Source: Asterias amurensis (lineage: Eukaryota; Echinodermata; Asteroidea; Forcipulatida; Asteriidae). Taken from it: a DNA stretch of 64,000 nt. Under the pieces are notes generated by a model. That model worked only from the letters and a program-made list of their open reading frames with translations. It ran no database searches and was not told where the DNA came from. The stretch lies in the NCBI RefSeq assembly GCF_032118995.1, contig NC_092651.1, positions 6,612,785 to 6,676,784 on the forward strand, in the 5' to 3' direction. A program made the position numbers and the translations under genes. Positions within the stretch are counted from its first letter, which is position 1; every line of letters begins with the position of its first letter. Shown piece after piece: positions 23,040-34,035 of this stretch.

Positions 23040-23345
23040 CTTCGGATGGGACGCCTATAAAGCCGTTGGTCCCATGTGTTGTGTAACGCATGTAAAGGAA
23101 CCCAGTGCACTTATCGGAAAGAGAAGGGGTTCGCCCTGGTGTTCCTGCCTGTGGCTGCTGTATGCGCCGTAGCACCTTGTAAACCCTTATCAGGTGCTTC
23201 ATAATTGGGTCTCAGAATTCATCACTGCAATAACCTATCTTTCTGAAAGTTTGTATCATACTCAGCGCCTTGAGTACCTTGTTTGGTAGATACGTGCGAT
23301 ATATAAGACTGCGATATTATAAATACTATTATTATTATTATTATT
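23040..23345 (+). repeat. SINE-like repeat ending in (ATT)n
   Basis: It begins ttcggatgggacgcctataaagccg, includes aaaggaacccagtgcactt, and ends gatatataagactgcgatatt...attattatt. The gcgctttataag-(ATT)n ending recurs at 32115-32139, and a related piece is inverted at 62225-62275. This type of tail is widespread in marine invertebrate genomes. Class not assigned. Confidence 0.55.
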
Positions 23346-23558
23346 TTGTTAACTTGTATGCGTCAAGTCCATTTAGTGCAGTAATAATCTAAATCTAAAT
23401 TAAACACGCAGTCCTCAGTAAATAAATCATTCATTTCTACTATTCATATTCGACGAGATGGTTTCTAAGCTCCTGCCGTGACTTCAGGGCTACTTTATAA
23501 TCAGATGCCGTGCTAGATCTCCTCCTCCTCCTCCTCACCATGAAACTCCATCAGCATT

Positions 23559-23702
23559 TCACCTGATGAAGCAGTTGCCTTCCCCACGTTGCATTTGCAA
23601 CTCAGCCGGCTCATCCGCACTTTCGTTGCTGAGCATCCCTTGCTGTAACGGGTACTCTTCGACTCTTACCTCGGAGTCAATGCCATGGACGCGCCATTGA
23701 AT
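23559..23702 (-). other. Possible unidentified exon
   Basis: A minus-strand frame of about 47 codons is open between a TAA (23703-23705) and TGA (23559-23561). It includes EYPLQQGMLSNESADEPAEL, an acidic, plausible coding composition. A GTGAAA donor overlaps the end, so it could be spliced. No domain recognised. Confidence 0.2.
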
Positions 23703-23705
23703 TTA

Positions 23706-25028
23706 CCCTTGTTGTGAAACCTGCACAAATTAATCAATGATCCACAGCAGGGTAATGTGGCTATTTGAACACAAATTATCACCCGTTTGTCTCATTTGCA
23801 TCGTCGCCAGACAGATTTGAGAGCCCAATGGGGTTGAGTGTAAACATATGCCCAATAAATTGTGACCTGGGCGTTGTTACTTTCCAACTTGAGTTATAGT
23901 GGATGACATAGGGACATTTTTAAAGATTGGTACTCGTATTTTTGGGAAACTACACCGGTGTAGGGGTGTTTTTATTTGGAAGGAGAATAGCTCGACGGGC
24001 CCTCAAGCAGAGGTTTTAAGTTCAAGAGTCAATGAAGTATTTTGAGTGTAGTTTTTAACATTACGCATTTTGCACTGAATGATGGGAGTTTATTTGCTTG
24101 GTTGCACGTGCTTATTGTTTGAATATCACGCGCATGCTCAGAATAGCTTCAACGGTGCACATTTACCAGGTATGTTTTCTGCCACCTTTCGCCTGAAAGT
24201 CTCTCACTAACGACTCACAACTCCCTGTTTATTCCATCATAGCATTAACAGGGTGTCTCATTTTTTATTTTATTTTATATTTTTTTTTTATTTTTTTATT
24301 TATTTTTTTTTTTTGGGGGGGGGGGGTTCTGAGATAACTTCAAATCTGCTTCACAATTGCTAAAAATAAAATTTGAATTTTCTAATTGAATTTCTTTTTG
24401 TGTGAATCATACATAGACCAGATTACATTTTTGTTCCAGGCCTAATTTGACCTTTGGGCTCTTTTGATGTGCCGTTATTGGTCATAATTTTCCCCGCATG
24501 TAGAAAATTTCAAACTATTAAAAAAAAAAAAATAATTACATGAATAAATGCTCACATTTTAACATAATACTCAATTACTGTAAAGTTGATGATGGTATTG
24601 AACAAATTTCAGAAATTGCAAAAAAACATCGTTGCTTAATCAAAAATCTCATGGCAGTCTTTACAAATACAAATTGACCAGTTTTGCACCTCTTTTTCAG
24701 AAATACCAATTCAACTTAATTAAGTTCACAGATATTAATTTTCTTGCACACGTTGCAATGTATGAACAATTTCAAAATATCAAAACTGCTAAAAATGAAT
24801 TTAATAACTGAACTCAATTTGTACGTGAGAAACTAATGTTATTTTACTGTTGTTTTTGTTTAATGGTGCAATCACTTACTGTGTTACTATGCTTCGTTAA
24901 TGTATGTTGTGAAATATCCTACTTGAGTATTAGTCAGTGCATACAATACGAAAACAGAAGTGTACCGAAAGATTCAAAACGAAGTTGATTACCGGTCAGT
25001 CCGGTGACACGGGAAAAAATAATCAAAT
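23706..25028. other. Intergenic, low complexity patches
   Basis: A T-rich tract with a G run lies at about 24258-24327. A weak relative of the palindromic MITE at 32581 lies near 24165-24215. No supported gene. Confidence 0.4.
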
Positions 25029-25208
25029 TTACCATAGCTCTCTGCCGTTTCGAAGCTTGAAATCCTTGTTGCGCAGTTTGGTGATAGGATAGAACCATAA
25101 CCAATGACCGTTGTACTTCTTTTTATACCAAATGGCAATATAACCGCCGATGATGACGTCTGCCTCCCACGGCACATCCATCTCCCGCTCGTTGACAGTA
25201 AATATAGC
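25029..25208 (-). CDS. Aerolysin-like gene, last visible exon
   Basis: A minus-strand acceptor (cttgactgtcag) precedes a phase-0 frame with the short motif EREMDVPWEAD and an aromatic-rich segment. The frame ends at a TAA (25029-25031) directly after a Trp codon. TGGTAAAT could alternatively be a donor (G|GTAAAT at 25032), so the real terminus is uncertain. A Val/Pro-Trp segment in the strand returning to the stem region is common in aerolysin/ETX-MTX2 family proteins. The phase matches the exon at 26924-27126. Confidence 0.55.
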   Translation of the reverse strand, partial: AIFTVNEREMDVPWEADVIIGGYIAIWYKKKYNGHWLWFYPITKLRNKDFKLRNGRELW

Positions 25209-25741
25209 CTGACAGTCAAGTAGAGATAGGAAATGTTTCAAGTGATCTGCTCCTCAATACACACTTTTTACTTCATTGCAAACTTGGGCCCAACGCTTGG
25301 AAGCAAATGAGGACCCCTGTCTCTTCAGGGTCACGTGTATAGCTAAATTAGTCAAAGATAGGAGTCTATGACCCAATATCGTGAATATTGAACCATTTTT
25401 AAACAATCCTTTAAAATTATGGGCCTAAAATCTTTGTAAAACAAATACTGAGGGTGTAACACTTTTGAAAAACATCTCGGCGTGCACAACACCAGCCATA
25501 ATGGAATTAACCAGACATAATGAATGAATGAATGAATGAGTAATAGAAAAGCTGGATTATTCCAACGTGACACTGAAATAATCATCGAGCTAAAAACTGG
25601 TTTGAGTGGTAACACTTTGCTCGACAGGGACAGTTGGGCCCAACTCATCGAGTCATCGTGAAAATGAATGACTGAAGAACAAGTATAATAAAACGTTGTG
25701 TCCGTACACTAAGTAAGGTCTTTTGGGGGTAACATAATTAA

Positions 25742-26119
25742 AGGCAGTGGACACTATTGGTAATTGTCAAAGAGTAGCTTTCCCAGTTGGTGTATCTCAA
25801 CATATACATAAAATAACTAACCTGTGAAAATTTGAGCTCAATCGGTCATCGAACTTGCGAGATAATACTGAAAGAAAAAACACCCTTGTCGCACGAAGAT
25901 GTGTGCGTTTAGATAATTGATTTCGAGACCTAAAGTTCTAAAGTTGAGGTCTCGAAATCAAATTCGTGGAAAATTACTTCTTTCTCGAAATCTATGGCAC
26001 TTCAGAGGGAGCCATTTCTCAGAATGTTTTATACCATCAACCTCTCCTCATTACTCGTCACCAAGAAAGGTTTCACGCTAATAATTATTTTGAGTAATTA
26101 CCAATAGTGTCCACTGCCT
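25742..26119. mobile_element. MITE family A, complete copy
   Basis: A 378-bp element between TTAA (25738-25741) and TTAA (26120-26123). It begins aggcagtggacactattgg and ends ccaatagtgtccactgcct. The two halves are near-perfect inverted copies around a gagacctaaa...ttgaggtctc centre. It lies in an intron of the aerolysin-like gene. Confidence 0.92.
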
Positions 26120-26300
26120 TTAAGGATATTCTCTAAGTGAAACTTTAGTTGATTAATAGGTCATTCCGTGTCAATTCATCTTCAACACGCTTTTGGACCC
26201 GATTGGACTTGTTGAGAAACCCCTAGAACCAATTTATTGTTTTGCTAGTAAAACACGTTGCTGGCAGTGTGAGCACTTTACGTAATCCACCATATATATA

Positions 26301-26463
26301 ATGATTTAGGATTGAACAAAGAAAAATTGACTAGAGCGGGATTTGAACCAACGACCTCCGGTTTCACGTGGCGGCGCTCTACCAACTGAGCTATCTAGCC
26401 CTATGTTGGTGGTCTCCCAACATAGGCCCAGTCAGTTTCCCTTGTGGTTTATTATTTGATAAA
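26301..26463 (-). mobile_element. tRNA-derived SINE with target duplication
   Basis: The insert is flanked by ccaccatatatata (26287-26300) and ccaccatatacata (26464-26477), a 14-bp duplication with one mismatch. The related MITE at 17270-17310 has the same site unoccupied. Inside are a tRNA-like unit and an upstream hairpin (cctatgttgg ... ccaacatagg, 26402-26427). Confidence 0.75.
26328..26400 (-). tRNA. tRNA-like unit in SINE, probable pseudo-tRNA
   Basis: Exactly 73 bases on the minus strand fold as a tRNA. The acceptor 5' ggctaga pairs with tctagtc, the D arm is gctc-agttggta-gagc, and the variable loop is aggtc. The T arm is gttgg-ttcaaat-cccgc (one mismatch). A T run follows 3' as a Pol III stop. 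The anticodon loop acgtgaa would place GTG (His), but position 33 is C and the anticodon stem has two mismatches. Function as a tRNA is therefore doubtful; it most likely serves as the SINE's internal promoter. Confidence 0.6.
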
Positions 26464-26923
26464 CCACCATATACATAAACTGACAAACCTGTTTGAGATC
26501 AATCGGCCATCTGGGTCACGAGAGAATAGTGAAAAACCAATAACAAATTTTGCATTGCATTGATGCCAAAACAAAAATGAATAAAACGCTCACTGAGCGA
26601 TAAACTCCAAACGCGAAATTAGATTATTTATTTCTCATCAAATATGACATTTCAGACAGAAAAATTTCAAGAGATGTTTTCAACTATCATCATCATTATA
26701 CCGTGTAAGTTTTATGTAAATCTGTAATCTTCACGGTTTTTGTTTCTTACCAATTCTGTAACATTCCTTTAAGGGCAAAGGTAATATATGCTTACGTATT
26801 TTGTTGTAGTATAATGTTGACTTTATTTATATATATAAAAAAAGGGCATTTCAAAAGTTTTAAAATGTTGTAAATTTGTCTTCTATAAGGTGCTTCATTT
26901 TTTGATATATGACTATACAATAC

Positions 26924-27126
26924 CTTCACACTTGTATTATGTTGCACTTCGATCCCAACTTTGGACCTGAAAGTTTCTGTTTTCGTCTCGCTCTGAGTCT
27001 CAGTGTTTGAAGTGGTGAACGTACTGCTGACCTCCGCACTTACGCCAAACTCCCCTGGCAGACCCATGCTAAATGAATATTTCATCCCAATTTCAATGGT
27101 GTCTGTCACCGACCAGGTGTAGGTAT
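26924..27126 (-). CDS. Aerolysin-like gene, pore-domain exon
   Basis: An acceptor (ctgaattttcag) and a donor (GTATTG) bound 203 bases, entering in phase 1 and leaving in phase 0. The peptide has a Ser/Thr-rich amphipathic stretch (STFTTSNTETQSETKTETF) flanked by alternating hydrophobic residues. That is typical of the insertion loop and strands of aerolysin/ETX-MTX2-type beta-pore-forming proteins. In animals these are secreted or vesicle proteins of defence or digestion; the role here is unknown. Phase does not match the exon at 28918-29115 (leaves with two bases), so at least one exon between them was not found. Confidence 0.6.
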
Positions 27127-27688
27127 CTGAAAATTCAGTCTGTTAGTATCAACAACAAAGTGGTTAATTTGTTGATTTCGTACACAACTCAGCAACAAAC
27201 TGGACTGCACAGTCATAAACCTCATACAACATCACTTATCGTGTAATGTTTGCATAATATATAGCTTGCTTAATAGAACAATAATGTAAACAGCAATCCG
27301 ATTGGTTCAGTAGACGTAAAATTTGTATAGTGGATAAAGACAAATTGTTTCTGTTTTTCCCTACACCGCACATGGTGATTATAAATAGGGCAATTCTGAA
27401 ACAAAGCACTTTTATTAAATAAGTAACACGGCCATATAGAAATGTTGATACATGTAATTGCCATTGATGTTTTCATCATCCTCAAACCGTCACGGATGAA
27501 TGCATACCGTTGCCTCCCCGTTTGAAAACTCCTGGATCCGCCCCTGATAAACAACCCAAAGTCATGTAGCCGGGCTTATACTAGCGTAGTTGTTCTCCAT
27601 TATTTTGCTTTCGAATGTCAAAGGAAAATCAAAAAGCATTTGCTCCTTAACCTAAGATACCTACTTCTTTTTCGAAGGTGTGTGTTAA

Positions 27689-28070
27689 AGGAACACGTTG
27701 CCTTGGATCGGTCGAGTTGGTCTTTGAAAAGCGTTTGTAACCGTTTTTTATAAAATGCATATGGGTAGAAAGATGTTATAAAAGTAGAATACAATGATCC
27801 ACACAAACATGCCTCGAAATTGCGTGGTTTTCCTTTTACCTTGTCGACTAACACGTCGGCCATTTATGGGGGTCAAAATTTTGACTCCCATAAATGGCCG
27901 ACCATGTTAGTTCGCACAGTAGAAGGAAAACCACGCAATTTCGAGGCAAACTTGTGTGGATCATTGTATTCTACTTTTAAAACATCTTTCCAACCATTTG
28001 CATTTTATAAAAAACGGTTACAAACGCTTTTGTTTTGACCAACTCGTCCGATCCAAGGCAACGTGTTCCT
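27689..28070. mobile_element. MITE family B, complete copy
   Basis: A 382-bp palindromic element between TTAA (27685-27688) and TTAA (28071-28074). Ends are aggaacacgttgccttgg and ccaaggcaacgtgttcct. The centre is a hairpin of cggccatttatgggggtcaa and its complement. It is intronic in the aerolysin-like gene. Confidence 0.92.
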
Positions 28071-28459
28071 TTAAGGGTGTCGTACTCAGTCCATTGTGGA
28101 ACCATTCTTTGTAGACGAAGCCAGGTTTTTTCACGTCACTGGTTACCGCGTTGTATCTAACGTTCTCAACTCACACATCGATACAATACCTATAATGTAA
28201 TAATGATTAGTTAAAAACCTGTAAAGCGCTGGTATCTAGAAAACTACTCATATCCCTGTGATATAAGACAAAGGGAAACGTTAATGGTGGGCTTGACTGA
28301 AGAGGTTGGTTTTGAGATTAGAAATGAAAACAGAAATATCGGGTTGTGATCTAAAGTATGAGAGACAAACTGTTCCATTAGCGGAGCTGCAACTGAGAAA
28401 CGTCTAACACCGTAAAGGCATCAACCTGATGGAATGTGGAACAAGTCTGCATCACTTAA

Positions 28460-28826
28460 AGGCAGTGAACACTATTGGTAATTACTCAAAATAATTATAA
28501 GCACAAAAACCTTACTTGGTAATGAGTAATGGGGAGAGGTTGATGATAGTATAAAACATTATGAGAAATGGATCCCTCTGAGTAACCTGGTTGTCGAGAA
28601 AGAAGTAATTTTCCACGAATGTGATTTCGAGACCTCAGATTTAGAATTTGAAGTCTCGAAGTCAAGCATCAGAAAGCACACAACTTCGTTTGACGAGGTT
28701 TTTTTCCTTGCATTATTATCTCGCAACTCCGATGACCGATTGGTCTCAAATTTTCACAGTTTTGTTATTTCATACATATGTTGAGATACAGCAAGTGAGA
28801 AGACTGGTCTTTGACAATTACCCATT
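28460..28826. mobile_element. MITE family A copy
   Basis: It starts after TTAA (28456-28459) with aggcagtgaacactattgg. The right end is degraded (acaattacccattatagg) and its TTAA is lost. Confidence 0.85.
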
Positions 28827-28917
28827 ATAGGTCACGTGATCACATATAAACATTGGTAGCACAATCGGTCACGTGTTTTTTGTCGGATTGGTGTATACCC
28901 TTTCGTATAATACTCAC

Positions 28918-29115
28918 CTATGGTATTTGGGCCATTTAACAAGATGTTTATTTTTGCAGTACATATCGTACCACTTGACGGTGTGGCCAGTCTTCTTCTC
29001 CAGCTCCTGGACATAGTCGGCAGCCCTGTCGTCAAAATTATACTTCCGAGCCATTTGGGAGGTACGTCGTGACTCAAATCTGATTTAGAATAATCAAACA
29101 ACTTCACGGCTGATG
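28918..29115 (-). CDS. Aerolysin-like gene, candidate first coding exon
   Basis: An acceptor (catttttttag) opens the exon and a donor (GTGAGT) closes it. The first in-frame ATG is at 29052-29054, 36 bases after an upstream in-frame TAA. The frame encodes a charged peptide with YVQELEKKTGHTVKWYDMY. The same strand, good splice sites and open frame support a real exon. Its membership of the aerolysin-like gene is inferred from position only. There is no signal peptide at this ATG, so the product would be cytosolic or non-classically secreted, or this is a separate gene. Confidence 0.45.
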
Positions 29116-29394
29116 CTAAAAAAATGAATTGGGAATTAAAGGAAATTAATATTTTGTCTGACGAGCACTCAGTTCAAAAATCATTGCCACACGTTTGACG
29201 TAGGGCCTATGTTTGACATTTTTGTCTAAACCAAACAATATAGTTTTATTTGCCTCTTGAACAACGTTTTGCACGAAGAAAACAACATCGATACTTAGAC
29301 CCAACATCCCTGGTCTGAAAAGATGTCCAATCACAACATCCAAAAGTCACTGGATCAATTGAAGTTAACGTGCTGTGCTGGACACCTTTTTCTA

Positions 29395-29563
29395 CGGAAG
29401 TGTATTTAGGACATAAATATCGAGAACAAATCGCGCTCCGCTATTAATATTCAATACCGACAAAAATCCTAATTTCCCTATTGACCCGCCCGGGCGTATT
29501 AGTTTTCAGCCCGGACGGAATAATAATTCGATTTTTGTTCGGTGTATCCTAATTACACTTCCG
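29395..29563. mobile_element. MITE with CGGAAGTG ends, TA target
   Basis: Terminal inverted repeat cggaagtgtatttagga / tcctaattacacttccg flanked by TA. The interior holds a weaker inverted pair (ccgacaaaaatc / gatttttgttcgg). Confidence 0.75.
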
Positions 29564-29565
29564 TA

Positions 29566-30330
29566 TTTGTCACATTAGGGGTATGAACGGTTGCCCAATT
29601 TGTGACGCCTCTCTCATCACTAACCATACTTTACATGGGAAATCTTTTGTGGTTTTTCTTCATCCTAACACCACCCTGATTGTAATAACAACAGTGGAAA
29701 TAGTACAGCACAGTATTACTCTATTTGGAATCGTATTAACACAATGCACTTTTCAAATTACAACAAGTCAACAGATACAACGTAACTGGATGGGACAGCA
29801 CCATCATTTATTATCCTATCCAGTTATCCATTATCCTTTCTTGTGCAATTCAGTCAGAATGGATCGATGGGACTAAATTCCCAGCTAGCCAGCTAGTGAT
29901 CTCTACCCTTCGTACAGGGATTATCTGTTCCGGGTCGGGAGTAGGCCTTATTGCACAATACCCTGCCAACCCGAAACTACTTCTTTTTTTTCAGTGGCTA
30001 CAAGAACGAGGTTCGATTGAAGCATGCAGTAAAATAATATGGACGTGTGCTAAGCATTCTTGTTGACTCGAGTCGGTGACTTGGACTCGAGTCAGACTCG
30101 AGTCACCAATTTTGTTGACTTGCGACTTGACTTGACTTGGCACTTCTAAGTATAGGGGATGGTTGAAAAATGGTGAAGTCCAAAGGGAGTACCAGTTTGC
30201 AGCGGCTACAAATGCTACAACGGGGTTCTAATTTAATAATTTGGGGGGCTAACCATGCTTAATCGCAGCTAAGAGCTGAATTGCGAAGGACGCGGCTACA
30301 ACGTGTTTGAGAAGCTGGCATGCAAGGAAG
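29566..30330. other. Intergenic, nothing recognised
   Basis: No gene seen. A cluster of gactcgagtc-type repeats lies at about 30065-30115. Confidence 0.4.
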
Positions 30331-30540
30331 GGCGCCGTTGACTGCCAGCCACATCAATCCATTATGACCACGGAGCACAGCCAAGATCAAAAGTGTTTAA
30401 TTTTTCCCAAGGGAGGAAAACCAGATATTCTTGAAACCCTCGTGGCACAGCAGAGAACCAATGCACAACTCAACTCACATAATGGCCCTGGCCGGGAATC
30501 GAAGCCGGGTCATCTTGGTGAGAGGCGAGCGCTTTAGAAC
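30331..30540 (-). mobile_element. tRNA-derived SINE, second type
   Basis: The minus strand begins gcgctcgcctctcaccaagatgac and has a B-box-like ggcttcgattcccgg. It then continues with ttctctgctgtgccacgagggttt and gctgtgctccgtggtcataatgg. The 5' part resembles the 3' half of a tRNA and the body resembles a SINE type common in marine invertebrates. No target duplications were found. Confidence 0.55.
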
Positions 30541-30798
30541 ATGCAGTAAATAATGCAGTAAATAATGAACACTTGCTTTATGTACATGTATATACAAAGT
30601 AATAATACTCGATAATACATGTATTTGATTCTAGTAATTTGTTAACTCATAGCATTGAGGTAGACTACCTCCATGCTCATAGGAAACTGGCACCGATAAT
30701 CACCGGAAAATGGGAACTGTCCAGATAATCCCTGAACAAAGGGCAGAGACCATTAGCTGCCTAGAAGATAATCCCATCGATCCATTCTGACTGATCCC

Positions 30799-32055
30799 AC
30801 ACTGCAGAAACGTTGGTCAAACTATGTGACACATTTTGTTGGTCAAAGTAATTTCCACTATTGTTGGTCAAAAATTGCCCATTGAAAGCAACAATTTGTA
30901 CTGTTGGGCAAACATGTTGTTTGCCCTTTGTTTTACAAGAAGTGAAACAAAAGTTGGGCAAATGTTTGGCAAATATTTCGTAATCTGAATTAATCATAAT
31001 TGGTTACAATGTTGCCCATATTTTGGGCAACTTTTTGGTAGTTTGAATTAATCGTCATTGTTGGTGAAAATGATGCACATTAGTTGGGCAAATGATCCGA
31101 TAATGCGCATTTCGATCAAAGGTTTGCGTAACAACTGGGCAAGTGTTATGCAACATATGGGCATTGTTCCCACGAAATGCTGTACGTTAAGTGCATGCAT
31201 AAAAGCATAAAAACAATCTTTCCCAACATGTCGAGTGGAGGAGTGGCTGTGACCATGTCGTCTCTCTTAAACGAGCGGGGTTGCCCAGTGGTTATAGAAC
31301 CTTTTGCAGGTTAGTTTTTAACTAAATAAAAATTATGAGGAGTTGTTTCCTATTTAGTTGTACACAGTTGTAAAAGTGGCAGAGCAAAAATCACACAGTG
31401 CTACTGCCATTGAATTATTCTCAGTTTGATCATGACATTCGTGTACATGTATTGTAATGTTACAAACATCGTACTGTCAGTGCATTGTATGTAGTATAGA
31501 CATGCAATGAATGACACTATCACTGCATTGCTTGCACTACAACTGTCAAGACTGTGTACAGCTAAACAGAAAACAAACGTTATTTAGTTAAAAACTAACC
31601 TTCAATAGTGTCTATAAACCTCTAGGAAATCCCAAGTTTTTAAAAGAGACGCCGAGGGCAAAGTTCGCCACCACTCGCCACTGTGGAAAAAATCGTTTCG
31701 ATTCATGGACGTACGACGTAGATCACAGGAACTGTGAATCAAACGGTTAGTTAAATTCACCATTTGTTGGATAACACAATACATATTGACCAACTTTTAT
31801 TCATAAAAACCCCAACACTTGGTCAAGTATAATTGCTCAACTTTTACATCAAACCTTTCTACCCAACATTGGTTAAACAAATTTAACCAAGAAAGTTGCC
31901 CAACAATATGGCAATTTTGTTTGACCTATAAGTTGGTCAAAATGTTTGTCCAAACTTGTTGGGTACAATTTTAGAGAGTTTAGAGAGTTCATATTAGACC
32001 TACGTTGGTCAAAATGTTGGTCAAAATATACCCAATATTGTTTTGCAGTGCAACC
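30799..32055. mobile_element. Putative transposon with TTGG(T/G)CAAA arrays
   Basis: Both ends carry inverted copies of cactgca followed by aaac-type sequence (left cactgcagaaacgttggtc, right gaccaacatttt... and tgttttgcagtg). Just inside each end are many spaced copies of ttggtcaaa / ttgggcaaa, on the right mostly as complement plus direct copies. Such subterminal repeats are transposase-binding sites in known DNA transposons. The middle (31200-31760) has two exon-like units, described as a finding. No transposase seen. Confidence 0.5.
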
Positions 32056-32138
32056 TGCCTTTCCGTGTACCTGCCTTTAATGTGTACAGCGCCTTGGGGT
32101 CCAGTCATGGATGTAAGGCGCTTTATAAGCGTTGTTTA

Positions 32139-32422
<284 letters not shown>

Positions 32423-32580
32423 TAGTGTTGTGGTCAGCTGCTGCCGGAAATGTAGGCCTGATTGTGACCAGATTTCGTTGATGAAGACAATGGTGCGTAT
32501 TGGAACTTGCTTCCGGTCGATGAGATTAACATCTTCTCTTGTGAATGCTAGATGGTTGCTTATTTGTCCAGTTGTTTGAC

Positions 32581-32730
32581 CAATGGGGGACTTTGGGACG
32601 CTAGGTGGCAGCAGACTTACAAGGTAAATTTCCATTGTTTACGTAGTTCTGAGCGTGCGCACATGACCGAGAACAATGGATTTTACCTGGTAAGTCTGCT
32701 GCCACCAAGCGTCCAAAAAGTCTCCCATTG
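32581..32730. mobile_element. Palindromic MITE, complete copy
   Basis: The left arm caatgggggactttgggacg with ctaggtggcagcagacttac is the inverse of the right arm (gtaagtctgctgccaccaag, ending gtctcccattg). A loop of about 60 bases contains gtgcgcac. A copy with the loop reversed starts the window. Confidence 0.85.
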
Positions 32731-33194
32731 TATCGCTCACGAATACTCATGGCAATATAATTTACTTACGAAACACAATCAGACATCAGTGACACAATCC
32801 ACGAAATTACCATCCCCTGCGGCAAACAAAATGATTTATTGCACTGGGAATTAAAAATTAGTCGCGACTGGTGTCGTAGTCATGACTATTTGAGGTGCGA
32901 ATAGTAAATTTCGAGTCGAGAAATTTGACTAGTCGCCCAGGCCTACTCATGTCTGATTGTGTTTCGTAGGTAATTTTTTTTGTCGTGAATAGCCATGACC
33001 GCAGTGAGCGACAAAAAAGGTTCAGCAAGCAGGAAGTCGCAACTATTTTTTGTAGTTATTGTGGTGGCTCGATTTACCGAGTAGTTGAATAATGGCAGTC
33101 GCAACTCGACTAAGCAATAAATGATTACGATTTCGACATCAGTCGCAGTGCGTACCACTAGTCGCCCATCACAGGCTTTGCAAGCATTTAAAGT
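32731..33194. other. Intergenic, nothing recognised
   Basis: Contains short inverted pieces (gtgtttcgta near 32772 and 32958; agtcgc repeats). No gene. Confidence 0.4.
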
Positions 33195-33420
33195 GCACAG
33201 TTATGTGACCTATGTTTACATTCAAACCGCCCTCTGTTGACAAAACACTATATACGTCATGTTTCGCCGGGCACTGAGTTGCGTAGTCATAGTAAGATTG
33301 CGATACACTTTCTAGCTGGCTGCCAAAACACAAAGGTTTTGCCCGGCGGTATGCGCGCGAATCATGTTATGGTTTTCGTGTGACATCAGAGGTCACATCG
33401 CCTATAAAAATGTACTTGTG
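33195..33420. repeat. Dispersed repeat shared with 50440-50665
   Basis: Long inverted match to 50440-50665. Shared blocks include gtttacattcaaaccgccct, gtcatgtttcgccgggcact and ttttggcagccagctagaaa (in complement). A shorter related piece is at 53735-53850. Confidence 0.8.
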
Positions 33421-33706
33421 TGATTGGCTGAGCCAACGACAGCTCTATACACTGTTGTGTGCAATGCAGTTTTCATCTGATTCACTGTGTCTTAGATAGT
33501 TTATGGCAATTGAAAGACCACGTTGCTCAAAAGTCTCGCCCAACTCTTCCACTTAGTTGTACATTTTCATAAATTTCACCTGGTGTTCAAAAATGACAAA
33601 CATCAACCCCAGTCCAAAGACATTGGTTGCTTAGAGTATGCGAACAGCTCCGTCGGGGTTGAAAAAGCTACGTACATGTAAACTCATCTTGACAGTCACT
33701 CTCTGT

Positions 33707-33970
33707 GGGTGCGTCACCACGTGAACCTTCCCGTGGTGACGTCAGTGCACCTCGGGCCAGCCCCAAGAGCCCCACTTGAGGATAGGGTCACTTGGGGCTG
33801 GCCCGAGGTGCACTGACGTCACCACGGGAAGGCTCACGTGATGACGTGTCTGGGGGTTTTTCCTGGTTCGAGGACGAACGTGGGGTAATTGTGTGCCCAC
33901 GTTCGTCCTGGAAAAACATAAAATACGCAACATCGGGGTCGACCCAGGGAAGTTAAACGAACGCACCCAT
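33707..33970. mobile_element. MITE with GGGTGCG ends and a long hairpin
   Basis: Same right end as the element at 4513-4719. Inside, 33718-33840 is a hairpin with ~50-bp near-perfect arms (cacgtgaaccttcccgtggt ... accacgggaaggctcacgtg) and a ~23-base loop. Confidence 0.7.
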
Positions 33971-34035
33971 TATTGGTATGATACGAGTCGACAATAAAAG
34001 AGCAGAGGATAAGAGCTGAATGGGGATTTGATTGT

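Larger units (their letters stand above)
26230..26768. mobile_element. MITE family C carrying a SINE
   Basis: Reverse-orientation relative of 16990-17356. It ends ccaattctgtaacattcct followed by TTAA (26769-26772). It is interrupted at 26301-26463 by a tRNA-derived SINE. Confidence 0.7.

Noticed and set aside
26328-26400. Functional tRNA-His
   Set aside because: C at position 33, a mispaired anticodon stem and location inside a SINE with target duplications argue for a pseudo-tRNA.
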